Assembly: GCA_963573385.1 (NCBI GenBank)
Contig: CAUYLG010004905.1
Span: 124,001-188,000, forward strand
Length of the DNA: 64,000 nucleotides
DNA from: Cacajao melanocephalus
Lineage: Eukaryota; Chordata; Mammalia; Primates; Pitheciidae
Direction: 5' to 3'
Position 1 is the stretch's first letter; every line of letters starts with the position of its first letter. Below the pieces are notes generated by a model that saw only the letters and a program-made list of their open reading frames with translations, ran no database searches and was not told where the DNA came from. Shown piece after piece: positions 25,633-38,220 of the stretch. A program made the position numbers and the translations under genes.

Positions 25633-25792
25633 GTGAAGAGCTGCTTCCTTGGAAGAGCACTCTAAGGCTGGGTGGCCACCATCCTTTGCATTGACAGAGT
25701 GAGCCAGGAGGCCTAGGCACAACCTGCTGAGTTTGCTGACAGCCAGCCTACCCTGGAGTTCTGGAGCTGACTCCTAGGAAGACTGAGGAGCG
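25633..25792 (+). other. Exon-like module with strong splice signals (hypothetical)
   Basis: The acceptor is a pyrimidine tract, GTCCTTCTCTCTCCAG, ending at 25632. After 160 bases of locally richer GC content comes a near-ideal donor CG|GTAAGT at 25793-25798. The interval is a typical internal exon size and holds no recognised repeat. All three forward frames contain stops, so any exon would be non-coding or untranslated. Signals this good also arise by chance in tens of kilobases. There is no transcript evidence here. Confidence 0.25.
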
Positions 25793-26042
25793 GTAAGTGC
25801 CCATGTGAGGCCAGCAGCTTTGACAGCTCTGTCTTTGGGAAGAACTTATTTTCTGATATTCTAGTCATTCCTGTCATTCTTTCAGACACAACTTCTAAAA
25901 AAACTGTCAAACAGCTACCTTCTGTCTTTATACTTTTTCTACACCCTGCCTATAGCCGTAGTACTTCTGTAAATCAGTTACATCATGCTATCTTTCTCTT
26001 TGTGCATGTAAGTGTGCAATGCTCCAAATGCAAGCTCACAAG

Positions 26043-26060
26043 CAGAGAGAGAGAGAGAAG
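26043..26060 (+). repeat. (GA)n short microsatellite
   Basis: AGAGAGAGAGAGAGAAGG run in unique DNA. Confidence 0.85.
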
Positions 26061-27174
26061 GTGATTTTGTCTGTCTTCAATTTTACCATCGTATTTCTTT
26101 TAACATCAGTTAAAAATAGCTGTTACCAAGTGTCCAGCTGCCGGGAGTCTTTGAAATCCAGTAATTATTAATGGGAATTTTATACAGAAGAGGTAGAAAA
26201 TGTAAAATAGCTTTGGTTCATAAAACAGGAAAGATAAATGTCACCAGGAAAAAAAATCTATAACAAGTGTGTAGTGAACTATGTGAAGGAAAATCTGTTG
26301 TATGCTAGTGAGATTGTTAAATGGAAATCGAGGATATTCGCTATGTTGATGAGCAAATTCTATTCATCTGCATAAAAGCAGTTTATTTCAGAAGGTATTA
26401 TTTGTAAATCTAATTTTTATTATTATACTAATGTTGGTCATGGTGATTATGAATATGTTACAAAGTTTTATAAAGATGCAGTTTCCCCTTTTTTTACTGT
26501 GGTCATTCAAAATGTTTTAAAATTTTAAGTTTTTGTAAACATAGCTATAATTTTATTAGTCACTTTATAAACAAGAATTATAAAAAGGAGAAGAGCATAA
26601 AATTTTACTATTTGCTGCACCATATACCCTCTGAGTGTTCAACTATTTTAAGGTCTCTGACTAAATACCAGCATATGATACAGGCGAAGATTGAAAGCAG
26701 GAATTCTATAGAATGCTTAAATGTCACAGGTGTTATCGGAATGGAAATGAACTTTTTTATACATTTTATAGGTATTACATATAGCTAGAATTTTACACCA
26801 TATTTTTACACTTTATTTTTTGACTTTATCACCTATCACCTTTTCCAATTTACTAAAAACTAAAAATACCATCATGAAATTAAGAGCATGAATGATTTGG
26901 CAAATAAAAACGGTACAGTTTTTCTCCTTTTGTGAAGGTATGTGATATACATCATTTTTCAATATTGCTGGTGGGTTGAGCTGACCTAACTACACACTGT
27001 AATCCTGAGATGTGGCTCCTGCCTGCCAACTTGGAGTAGATTTTACTTTGGAGTTACTACTTGGGCAATCTAATTATTTCAAAAAGGAAGGGGGAGAAAA
27101 AATGAGGAATAAGAGTATTATAGAAAATTATATTTTAACAAAAGTGGAGTTGAAAGTTAGAAAGAAGCATATAA

Positions 27175-28054
<880 letters not shown>

Positions 28055-28345
28055 GGCCGGGCGTGGTGGCTCACGCCTGTAATCCAAGCACTTTGGGAGG
28101 CCAAGGCGGGCAGATCACAAGATCAGGAGATCCAGATCAGCTTGACCAACATGGTGAAACCCCGCCTCTACTAAAAATACAAAAATTAGCCAGGCATAGT
28201 GATGGGTGCCTATAATCCCAGCTACTCAGGAGGCTGAGGCAGGAAAATTGCTTGAACCCAGAAGGCAGAGGTGGCAGTAAGCCAAGTTCGCACCACTGTA
28301 CTCCAGCATGGGTGACACAGCAAGACTCAGTCTCAAAAAGAAAAA
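28055..28345 (+). mobile_element. AluS-type SINE (Sc-like), sense
   Basis: GGCCGGGCGTGGTGGCTCAC at the start, then 'agatcacaagatcaggagatccagatcag', a pattern closer to Sc than to Sx, the right arm, and a short A tail with G interruptions. The 5' end is exact. The target-site duplication is unclear. Minus-strand frames of 91 and 109 codons overlapping it are Alu antisense. Confidence 0.93.
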
Positions 28346-28861
28346 GCAACTTGTGAAGAAAGACAACCGTTTTCTTTCTAGGGACAGAAGGATTTTTACA
28401 TGAAAAGAGCATCTACTCATTTTCCCCTGGATCAAGCTAATTTGCTCTGATAAAGGAGAAGTGTGTGGCTGTTCAGTATCATTTTGCTTATTTGAGTGTT
28501 TGTGCATCTGATTCAGAAGGTGACCTGATTTGTTCAGATGACACCAGTTTCTCATACTCTTATGTCATCATTTAAATTTCATTTCATGTTTTGACAGCCT
28601 TCCTCAGTAGAAGGCATAGAAAACATCAGACTGCACCACTTGAATCTTCATTCTTAAACCTAGATGCATGATTCTGGAACTAATGTTTTCATAACATGTG
28701 GTGTTACTGAGGAGAATGAAAATCTCACTTTGAATATGCCACTGTAATAATTTTTAGTTGTAAGCTATAATTGATTTAAATGATGGCAACAAAAGAAACC
28801 CTTAAGAAAAGTAATTTTAGTTCTCAGTTACAGAAGTTTCATATAAGCAGCATTCTTTCAG
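28346..28861. other. Unique sequence
   Basis: No repeat was recognised. Confidence 0.5.
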
Positions 28862-30275
28862 GTTATACATATTTGTGTGCCAGGAATCATGTTTCCAGGT
28901 GTTGGGGATCATGGAGCTTACACCTACACTATGCTATCATCATTATTTGTTCTGAGTGATGGAAAAACTAAAGTCCAACATTTTACCTGAGTTACATGTA
29001 ACAGGCAAAGCAACCATCATTATAGAGGGTAAGGGTGAGGGTTGCATAAAGGATGTGATATTTGAGCAGACTTAAAGCTTAAATTAGCAATGTAAGGAGG
29101 AGTGTGTATTTTAGGCAGTGGAAAGAACATGGACAAAGTTCCCAGGCTGAGGAACTGCCTGGCATGCTCATGGAACTAAAAGGAACCCAGGTGTCTAGAG
29201 CACAGACTGCAAACAGAGAAAAAAAACAGGAAGAGATCAAACTGGAGCAATTAGTGAAGGACAGGTCACACAGGGCCTTGCTGACACCATTAAAGAAATT
29301 TGATCTTTCCTCCAAGTGCAGTGAGAAACCATTAGGGTACTCCAGGTAGGAGAGTGATGAGGTCAGATTTCCATTAAAAATCATCATGCTGGTTGATGTG
29401 TGGAGGTCAGAAGAGACATAGAAAAGAAAGGATATGGAAAAACCAATTTGGAAGATTTTATACCAGTTGAGGAAGAAGAAAAGCGTGAAGGTGTGTCGGG
29501 GTCTGAGGAGGAACTGGAGACAAGTCCATGGATTCCAGCTGCATCAGAAAGAGAATGGACTGGGTGGGTTAAACATGAGGAAGAGAAAGGCCAACAATGA
29601 CTCTCATGTTTTTGGATGCAGGAATGTTAATGTTCCCATGGTGATGTTCCTTGATTTTATGTTTAGTTTGAATGGGCTGCAAAATATCTAAGAGGCATAT
29701 ATCCTGAAAAAAGTTCTGTTTGTAGTTTTGGAACTCAGAAATCTGGGACAAAGATCTAAATGTACAGACATTGGCTTTTAGATGGCAATTGAAGCCAGAA
29801 TAATGAATGCGATTGCTCAAGGAGAGAACATAGGGAGGTTTTTTTGTTGTTGTTAAAGATCTTGAACAGAAAGCAACCTGAGGGACTCGGAGCTTTGGTG
29901 GCTGGGTAGAGAAGGAGCACCTGGCAGAGGAAACAGAGAAGAAATAGCCAGAGAAGTGGGAGGAAAATCTGGAGAGTGGGCAACATGGAAGCCTGGGAAA
30001 GAAGAGAGCATTTCAACATGTGCTAAAAGCATGGTGAGGTGAAGATTATGAAGTATCGCTTGAATTAAAAAACGGTAACATCATTGGTAGCCATTGCAAT
30101 AGAATTTTGTTAGAGGAGAGGGCAAAATTCATATTGACGATTGTTGTTCTATGGAGGATAAAAGAAATGGGATTGACAGTCACATACAACTGTTTCCAAA
30201 GTTGGCTGTGAAACTGAAGAGATAAATAAGAATGTATAGGGAAAACTGTGAAGTAAATGGCAATTTTTAAAAATG
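28862..30275 (-). mobile_element. Long L2 LINE, antisense, part 1 (3' end to RT region)
   Basis: It is collinear with the reverse of L2 over 1.4 kb. The 3' terminus is 'tgtgtgccaggaatcatgtttccaggtgttgggga' (28877-28911). The ORF2 tail follows with CACAGGGCCTTGCTGACACC (29269-29288) and GAAACCATTAGGGTACTCCA, and then the RT-domain boxes near 29700-29960. At the place of the catalytic Y-A-D-D the minus strand reads K-P-M-S (about 29777-29788), so it is dead. The short plus-strand frames of 60-85 codons at 29.1-29.7 kb are purine-rich antisense L2. Confidence 0.75.
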
Positions 30276-30629
30276 TGATATGGTTTGGCTGTGTCGCTAC
30301 CCAAATCTCATCTTGAATTGTAGTTCCCATAATTCCCATGCTTTAGGAAAGGGAGCCAGTGGGAGGTGTGCCTCCATGCTGCTGTTCTCATGATAGTGAG
30401 TGAGTTCTCAGGAGATCTGATGGTTTTGTAAATGGCTTTTCTCCCTTTCACTCTACACTTCCTGCTGCCGCCATATCAAGGACATGTTTGCTTCACCTTC
30501 CACCATGGTTGTAAGTTTCCTGAGGCCTCTGCAGCCATGCAGAACTGTGCATCGATTAAGCCTGTTTCCTCTATAAATTACCCAGTCTCTGGTATGTCTT
30601 TATTAGCAGCATGAGAACAAACTAATACA
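30276..30629 (+). mobile_element. Solo LTR of MaLR endogenous retrovirus (MST/THE1 type)
   Basis: A 354-base LTR with TG..CA ends: TGATATGGTTTGGCTGTGTC at the start and GAGAACAAACTAATACA at the end. Perfect 5-base duplications (AAATG at 30271-30275 and 30630-30634) prove insertion followed by loss of the internal region through LTR-LTR recombination. The usual TATA-type box reads TTGTAAATGG and the poly-A signal position reads ATTAAG, so its promoter and polyadenylation signals look decayed. It lies inside the long L2. Confidence 0.95.
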
Positions 30630-30634
30630 AAATG

Positions 30635-31480
30635 ATAGTTTAAAACTCCTGAGAAAATGCTGAGATGAGATCCAGTAATTTTGTGCCGAGCACAGTCCTA
30701 AAAAGAAAAAGGTCTATGATTTTCATTGTAACAGAAAAGAAAGAGAAAAGCATGGATGCTAATGCCAAGAGACTTCATTGGTTTGGTGGCAGTGGTGGGA
30801 TATCGAAGTATTTGCATGAATGAAGATAGTCTTGAGAGCAATGGGGAAATGCAAAGTCATAGGCTTGAGCTAAGTAAATAATGTTTGAAATGATCCTGGC
30901 ATTCAGTGAAAAAGAGAAATTAGGGAAATATACAGTGGGGTTGCCCAGCATTGCTGAGAGGTTGTTAAGATTGATGACTCTAGGTATTTAGAGGGCTGAA
31001 TGATTTTCTCCAGAAGCTCTAGAGCAGGAAAACTCAGACCATTGTATTAATTCACAATAGAATTTTCCAAATAGCTGTGCAAGAAACAAAGGTACGTGAG
31101 ACTGAAAGATGATGACAAGAGAGGGACTAACAAATGAGGCCATGGATACTAAGATGGGAAACAAAGCAGACAGGAAGTCTCTGGTGTAAAGGTCCTGATG
31201 GAATCAAATAATAGGCTTAGTGAGAATAACTGGGCAAACAAGCTAGGTGAAGGGAAGCTAGGTGGAGGGAGAGACAGTAGATTGTCTGAACTCTGTATTT
31301 CAATGTGGAGTTTTAGGTATGGACATCCTGTTTTGTGACACTGAGAGAGGGTAGCTGAGGTGGAGTGGAGGAAAAGGTCACTAAAAATGTGGATATGAAG
31401 ACATGGTGAGACCAGATGATGCCATCCGATGACAGAACTGATTGGGATGGAGAGAGCCAGTTGCCAAACTCTTAACTAAG
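30635..31480 (-). mobile_element. Long L2 LINE, antisense, part 2 (5' side)
   Basis: The L2 alignment resumes after the LTR. The clearest stretch is 30924-31020, where 'gggaaatatacagtggggttgcccagcattgctgagagg' and ATGATTTTCTCCAG follow the known L2 order. Similarity weakens after about 31.1 kb. Together with the left part this is roughly 2.2 kb of one L2 copy, long for this family in primate genomes. Confidence 0.6.
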
Positions 31481-31809
31481 AGTTGTGTGGTAGTTGGTAG
31501 CAAAAACACAAGGTCAAGGGAGACATAACTAGTGCACAAGACTCAAAGTGTAGTTCCTCCTGCCCACCAGAAGAGGATGAAGTGATGATGTACTGGACCA
31601 AATGTGGACCAGCATGCAAAGCAGGAGTGTTCATAAATAGTGCTGTCCTGTCCTGCATGGTTTGAGAGGGAGCAGCAAAGTCTTCAGTCCAATAACCTCC
31701 ATTAGTCCTGTAGGGATGCCTGAATTTTTTATGACAGTCAAGTCTTCAGGAACTTCCCTTGGCCAGCACAGCAATGCTCGGTCTTAGTAGAAATGCACAG
31801 GACACTCGT
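31481..31809. other. Unique sequence
   Basis: Nothing was recognised. Confidence 0.45.
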
Positions 31810-32040
31810 TGGCACAGTGATCAGAAGATTCTAGGTTTAAAATGTGGTTCTGCCACTGTGGTATATTCTAGCTAACAATCATGGACATGTTCATTAACAT
31901 TCTGCACCTTCTGACCCCTCATCTGTAAAATAGGAATAAAAATAAGAAGTTCTAATGTCTGGTTGTAAAGATTAATAGAAGTAATGTCTGTAAAACCAGG
32001 CTGACATTACCTGTTGCTTATTAAGTATTTAATAATTAGG
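31810..32040 (+). mobile_element. MIR SINE, sense, near full length
   Basis: 'ttggcacagtgatcagaagattctagg', 'aaaatgtggttctgccactgtg', 'gacatgttcattaacattctgcacc', CCCTCATCTGTAAAATAGGA and 'gattaatagaagtaatg' occur in MIR order, ending with a decayed 'ttgcttattaagtatttaataa'. Confidence 0.82.
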
Positions 32041-32235
32041 ATCTAATGGTATAATTATTATTATTAATGTCATGGAGTTCATATACTAGTATTTTAAGCT
32101 CAAATAACATTACAAGGCTTCCTGAAGCAAAGCACACTATTTCCTGCCCCCTAACATTATACATTCTGAAATACCCCACAAGGTGCTCCTTACTCTACAT
32201 CTGACTGGCACATTATCTTAAACTGGTTCCATATA

Positions 32236-32821
32236 TAGTCATGCACCACTTAACAAAGTTTCAGTCAGCAGTGAACAGTAGTTTTCTAATGTTACAATGG
32301 AACTGAAAAATTCCTATTCCCTAGTGGTATTGTAGCCATCGTAACATCGTAGTGCAATTACTTTAGGTTTTAAATAAATCTAGGGTAGCCTAAGTATACA
32401 AAGTTAATAAAGTCTACAGTAGTGTGCAGTCATGTCCTAAGCTTTCATGTTCATTCACCACTCACTGACACCCAGAGCAACGTCCAGTACCGTAAGCTCC
32501 ATTCATAGTAAGTGCCCTACACAGATGTACAATTTTTATCTTTTATACCATTTTTTTTCTGGTGTACCTTTTCTATGTTGCATACACAAATCCTTACCAT
32601 TTGTTGCAATTGCCTACAGTGTTCAATGGAGTAATCTGCTGTACAGGTTTGCAGGCTAGGAGCAATAGGCTGTGCCTTACTGCCTAGGTATGTAGTCGGC
32701 GCTACCTACTGTTGTTATGGTTAGATACATGATAGCGTTATATTAAAGATTTGTTTAAGTATGCTGTATGAAGCTGGCACATCAACAAAATCACCTAAGG
32801 AGACGTTTCTCAGTATGACTG
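32236..32821 (+). mobile_element. Internally deleted Tigger DNA transposon
   Basis: It is flanked by TA at 32234-32235 and 32822-32823, the pogo/Tigger target. The ends AGTCATGCACCACTTAACAA and, inverted, ATGACTG are recognisable. The inner left side CTGAAAAATTCCTATTCCCT and the right side ATAAAGTCTACAGTAGTGTG, CACCCAGAGCAACG and GGTTTGCAGGCTAGGAGCAA match the two ends of Tigger, with the transposase region missing (junction near 32356-32376). No transposase remains. Confidence 0.82.
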
Positions 32822-32877
32822 TATGCCAGCCCCCATATTATTCTCTGCTTAGCCTCCAGATGTGGAACAAGTAACCT

Positions 32878-32960
32878 TATTTAATAAAAATTGTATCCCC
32901 CTCGCCTGAAACAGAACCTGGATCAGAGTAGGTGCTAAACAATATTTCAGTTTAAAATGG
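32878..32960 (+). mobile_element. L2 3' end, sense fragment
   Basis: 'attgtatccccctcgcctgaaacagaacctgg' and GTAGGTGCTAAACAATATTT match the L2 3' terminus in sense orientation (GTATCCCCAGTGCCTAG.., GTAGGTGCTCAATAAATATT). Confidence 0.75.
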
Positions 32961-33744
32961 TGCAAAAAGAGAACTTATGATAGGTTACTAGAAGACATAT
33001 GATTGGTTCTTTCCTTCTAAAAGTACTAGGCATAGCAAACCAATGCAAGAGAGAGGCAGCCTGCTAATCTAGATGGAGTGAGGAGAGTGAAGTCCCCTTT
33101 CTTCATCCATTTTAAGTGCTGTCTTCTGTTACAGTGGATTAGAAGGATAGATAATGATATTACAACAAGGAGTCTTCAAAAGAATATTTCTAAGTTCTTA
33201 CATCCCCATATGATGCCACCAATTGGAGGCATTAACAGCAAAATATCAAATACAATAAGATGTTTGAGTAACATCTGACAAAGGTTTATAAAACATGAAG
33301 TCCTCTAGAAACATATTTAAAAGACTTAGTATTTCAAACTTTAATATTGGATTAATATTCAAGGGAATCACTTTTTAAGATGTTGAGTCCAATAGGAAAC
33401 CAATCTTGTGAGCAAAACTTTATCTGGTTACTTGTGTATAGTATAAGTAATATTGGTGCTAATTTGACGGAACAAAGCATTATCAGCTGTTGGGGGTTTA
33501 GAGAGATGTCTAAGCATTTATTCTTTAAGACATATTTATGTCATTTAAAAAATATCAACAGAGAAAAGCTCAAGATTCTGAAATATTGGGTTAAAACTTT
33601 TTCTATATTAATGGCATGTTGTCCTAACAAGAGAATCAAGTGAGATTATAGAATAGGGGCATTCCCAACAATAGAAATCAGCTATATCAATACCTTTGAT
33701 AGCTAAATCGTTGTTGTCATACTATGATGGGAAGGGCAAAGGCA
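32961..33744. other. Unique AT-rich sequence
   Basis: Nothing was recognised. Frames of 66 and 87 codons show no domain. Confidence 0.45.
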
Positions 33745-34110
33745 GCTAGCTTTCACTGAGCATGTCTCTTTACCAAAGAATCTTCTGGACACTATGTGGC
33801 ATATCCCATTAAATTGTCGTTCATTAATTATTGTTCCCAACTTTCACACTGTAAAAATATGATACTGAGAAAGGTTTAATTGGTACAAAAATTTAAAAAA
33901 TTATATATATGTGTGTATATATATATATATATATAGCGTGTTTATGTGTGTATATGTATATATGTATATATACATATACATATAAACTTCATATCTATAT
34001 ATACACACACACACGTATATATATATATGAAGCTATTAAGTGACAGAGTTGAGGTCTGAATTCTGTCACATGCCAAAGCCAGTATTCTGATCCCTGATGT
34101 ATGAAACCTC
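33745..34110 (-). mobile_element. MIR SINE, antisense, split by a TA microsatellite
   Basis: The left part has 'tttcactgagcatgtc..ctggacactatgtggc', 'cccattaaattgtcgttcattaattattgttccc' and CACTGTAAAAATATGATACT. The right part resumes with 'gctattaagtgacagagttgaggtctgaattctg'. Both agree with the reverse MIR order and are separated by the 33.9-34.03 kb TA/CA run. Confidence 0.65.
33898..34029. repeat. TA/TG-rich compound microsatellite with inverted symmetry
   Basis: Alternating TATA, GTGT and ACAC blocks. The TATATGTATATATGTATATA and TACATATACATATA halves are near mirror complements, so the run can fold on itself. Confidence 0.92.
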
Positions 34111-36549
34111 AGTTTATCCTTGGATTGTCTAGAGAGCCCTGGACCACTAACCTATTCCTTGCAAGTTCTTAACCAATTTGTTCTGATGTTGACATAACAC
34201 AGATAAGGCAGTTAAGAGTTTAAAACCAAGGAATGAACACATGATTTATGAGGGCTTAGAAAATTCAGCAGAACTACTAAAACAACTTTTGTCAAAATTT
34301 GTCATTTTCTTTTGAAAGGTTGATAAAGCAAGAGGCAGGACTTTAAGCTAGTATCTCTATACCAACTCTTCTATCATAATAAAGCTGTGAGCAAGATGAA
34401 TAAATGGAAGCTAACTGATAGTAGAAATGGACAATACCGGTGCCGTGATTATCTATTCAATAATTGTGTTGATGAATGAAGATTAGATGTACTGTTGTGT
34501 AAATTATAGATTTTTTAGAGGAGGATTTAAAAAATATATAAAACATTAAAATTTCTCTGTTTATAATATTTTAGAAAATATTTTAGATGAATAATGTATT
34601 CAAAATCTTTACATTTAAAAAAAATCACAAGACTACATTTATAATTGCAAGTCTACATTCTCTGACTTCTCTGAATAAATACAAAATTTAATTAAGAACT
34701 AACCTTATAATGGTAGACATTTGGAAAAGAAAATTACCCTGTATAGCTTCATCTCTTTCAGTGGGGTAATTTATTTGTGGATTGAACACTCAGTAGATAA
34801 ATTATTCCTCATCTAAGAGACAGCATCAATCAGAAATAGTCTTCCTGTAGAGGAAGCCTCTAAAAATATTGGAGTTCCTGGATAATTTAATTGGTCTTGA
34901 AACAAAGCACTGCAAAAGAAAGTAAGTTAAACATCATAGGGAGAGTTTATTCTACATTAGTACTTTATATTAGAAAAATCTGATTTTAAAATAAAGTGGT
35001 GTTTCAAAATGATTTCTATTTCTAATTTCTTAAGTTTAATAGCATATAAAAAAGTAAATATCAAATGGACTTTATAGGTGCTTAAACTTGGTAATATAAC
35101 AACTCCTTCAGAAAACAGCTTATTATGAAAGATACAAGCCAAAAACAAAAAAAAGGGCAATGCAAACAAAGACGTCAATATGTTTCCCTCAAGTTTAAAA
35201 TTAGTATTTATTTTGGAAGTTTCAGTTAACTTCATTATTCTGTCTCCTCCTTGATAGTCCATTTTTTTGTTTAGGGCTCTCTCGATTAAATCCTGTCACT
35301 TCAGGGAAAGTTCAAGAGAATAGTGCATTATTGATATTACAGAAACAGTTGTTACTGATCAATATGTTTTGAACCACATACAGGGTATATCTTTAAGGAC
35401 ATAATTCATCAAAAACAGGCTTACTGGAGCTCCTCATACTATTTTCATTGATTTTTTCCTCTCTAGGAAGACATGGTAGATAGTCTATATGTGACACAAG
35501 AGTTATATTCAAAATAAAGAAGTCAGATAATCAGTTACAAAGGAAAAAAATCAAGTATAAGTGTTCTAAAAGAGGAATATGATTGAATTAAATTCTCATT
35601 CTCATGTTTTAATATCCTGTCCAGATTATATAATCAAATGACTTATAATATTAAAAACATTTCACATAAAGAATACCAGATTCTAGGTGTGAATTTCATT
35701 TGTGACTTACTACGTGAAATAGAGGTAGAAAATTACTTTTATTTCGTTTTCCTATTACCACTAAGTAACTTATTTTTAAATTTAAAATTAAGTACACGTA
35801 TACATTGACAAGTATGTGTTTTACATACTTGTCCGTTAAAGCAAATTTTAAAAGAACTAGTGGAGTTCACGTTGTAAAAATGTCCTAAAGTAATTCCTAT
35901 TGTATCGCAAATAATTGGTTTATAAAGGAATAATAACCTTCTAATCTTGCAAATCTGTATCCTCATATACAATGTTAGCTTAAAAATCAAAATCAAGATA
36001 ATATATTCTTTTCAATATTCACCAAGAATCTGAAATGAGGGTTAAAGGAAAGTAGTATATCTTAAATTATTTTACAAGATAGAATATTACCACTCCTCAG
36101 AAATAGGAGGAAAAAAACTGATCTTTAAGTGACGTTTGTTGCTTTTAGAACAGTGAATTAGTGCAGATATTTTAGGTCACAATTTGCATTTTAACCCCAA
36201 TATCTGCCCCAGTAGTCCATTATTCTAACTTTTGAATTAAAGGTGCAACCCAACCCATCACTGTTGTAAACTGCTTGGATAGAATGTCCTCCTGGATAAA
36301 GAAATGCTTTTTGAAAAAACAAGAGATGCATGCATTGCAGCTACCTGTGACAACTTACTCAAATAGCCATGGAATGCAAGAACAGTTTACTTTGCATATT
36401 CTCTCTCTCCTGGTTCAACCTTAATTTGAGAACTTATGACCACGTGGCCTCCCACTGTTTCCTCAAAACTTATTTATCCAATCCATCTGATGCATTGCCC
36501 CAGTATAATATAATCTTCCATAAAGATTTTCTTCCTTGCGTGGATTGGT
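34111..36549. other. 2.4 kb unique AT-rich sequence
   Basis: No interspersed repeat was recognised. Minus-strand frames of 101 and 85 codons (34957-35262, 35739-35996) have no domain signature. Confidence 0.5.
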
Positions 36550-38220
36550 AGTACATTGCTTTGTATTACTGAGCAGTAGTTCATCAAATCCATATATTTG
36601 ATGTATTTATTCATGCACCAATGAATGAACTTTTAAGTTGTAATCCATTTCTTTGCTATTTTGAATAAAGATGCTATGAATATTTGAGTACAATTGTTGG
36701 TGCGGACATATATTTTCATCTCCATTGAGTAAATACCTAGAAAGTGTTATTTCTTTGTCTTGTGGTGAGTATATATTTACCTTTAAAAAACTGCCAAATT
36801 ACTTTCCAAAGTTGCCTTAACACTTGGTATTTGCATGAGCAATATATGAGATTGTTATTTGTGCCACATTTTCACGAAAACTTAGTATTGTTAATCTTTT
36901 CGGTATTAGTCACTCTAGGGTTTGTATAGTGGTATCTGACTATGGTTGTAATTTCCATATCCCTAATGATTGAATACATTGAATATTTTATTACATGTTT
37001 ATTAGTTATGGAATATCTTCTTTTGTAAACTATCTGTTCAACTCCTTTGCCCATTTAAAAATATATTAATATTTAGTATGGAGTTCTTTCTATATGTTCT
37101 GCAGGTAATTTTCCCAGAGAATGACTTGCCTTTTCATATTTTGAAAAGTGTCTTTTGAAGAGCACAAGTTCTAAAATTGATTAGGTAGGCTTCATCATTG
37201 TTTTATGATTTGAGTCTTTGGTAACTTACATAAGAAGTCTTTCTCTATTCCAAGAAAATCTTCCCCTATATTGTCTTCTAGAAGTTACATAATTTTGGTT
37301 TTTATATTTAGATTTTTGATTCATTTCAGGTTACTTTTGGTAAATGGTATGAGATAACAGTCATTTTTTTACATATGGATATCCAATATTTCCCACATTA
37401 CATATTGAAAAGCATATACTTTCCTCACTGAATTACCTGGGATCAGAAATTGGCCACATAAGATGGGTCTTATTTGTAGACTCTATTCCATTCCACTGAT
37501 ATTTGTATCTGTCTTTATGCCAACATTGCATTCACATAGCTTTATAGTAAATCTGGAAGTTAGGTATTATAGATACTCCCACTCTGCTTTTCCTTTGAAC
37601 ATTACTTTGGCTATTTTAGCTCCTTTGCATTGCTATGTAAGTTTTAGAATCTTCTTTTTAACCTTAAAAATCTGTTGGAACTTTTACTGGAATATCATTA
37701 AAATATGAATCAATCTAGGAAAATTGATACATCAACGATGTTGAGTCTCCTGATCATGGCGTCTCTCTTCACTTATTTGCACTTCACTTACCTCTCTTCA
37801 CTTTTCCGCATTCAACAACCTTTTGCAGTTTTTGGTATAAATATCTTGTATGTATTTTAGTCAGTTTATCCTTACGTATTTCATGACATTTGATGCTACT
37901 TGAAATGGCATTGTAGTATAAATTCCACTATTAAATTGTTTGTTGCAAATACATAGAAATACAATTGACATTTGCAAATTGACACGGTATTCTGCAACAT
38001 TATAAAATTCACTTATTAGTTCTATGAACTATTTTGTAGTTTTCATGGGATAATTGAATAGATAATTTTGCATCCTGTGAATAAAGACAGTTTTAATTCT
38101 AATTTCCAAATTCCTAGGATAAAAATATGAGTAGACATGGAGAAAATAGATGACCTGCCTTATTACTGATCTTAGGGAGAAAGCATTCAGTCTTTCACCA
38201 TTAATATGATTTTATCTGTA
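36550..38220 (-). mobile_element. Old L1 (L1M/HAL1-related) ORF2 C-terminal region, antisense
   Basis: It matches the reverse of old L1 ORF2: 'gctatgaatatttgagtac..gtgcggacatatattttcatc', 'gtatagtggtatctgac', AACTCCTTTGCCCATTTAAA (37039-37058), 'ccaatatttcccacattacatattgaaaagc', and the RT-side box CTGATCTTAGGGAGAAAGCA (38167-38186) followed by TTCAGTCTTTCACCATTAAT. Frames are fully broken. Confidence 0.85.

Larger units (their letters stand above)
24791..27160. other. 2.4 kb unique sequence with one exon-like module
   Basis: No interspersed repeat was recognised. A short GA microsatellite lies at 26043-26060. An exon-like acceptor/donor pair lies at 25633-25792 (listed separately). Confidence 0.5.

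Noticed and set aside
29079..29691. Cluster of 66-102 codon frames on both strands, acidic/basic-rich on the plus strand
   Set aside because: They fall inside the antisense L2; the purine-rich strand gives Glu/Lys-rich chance peptides.
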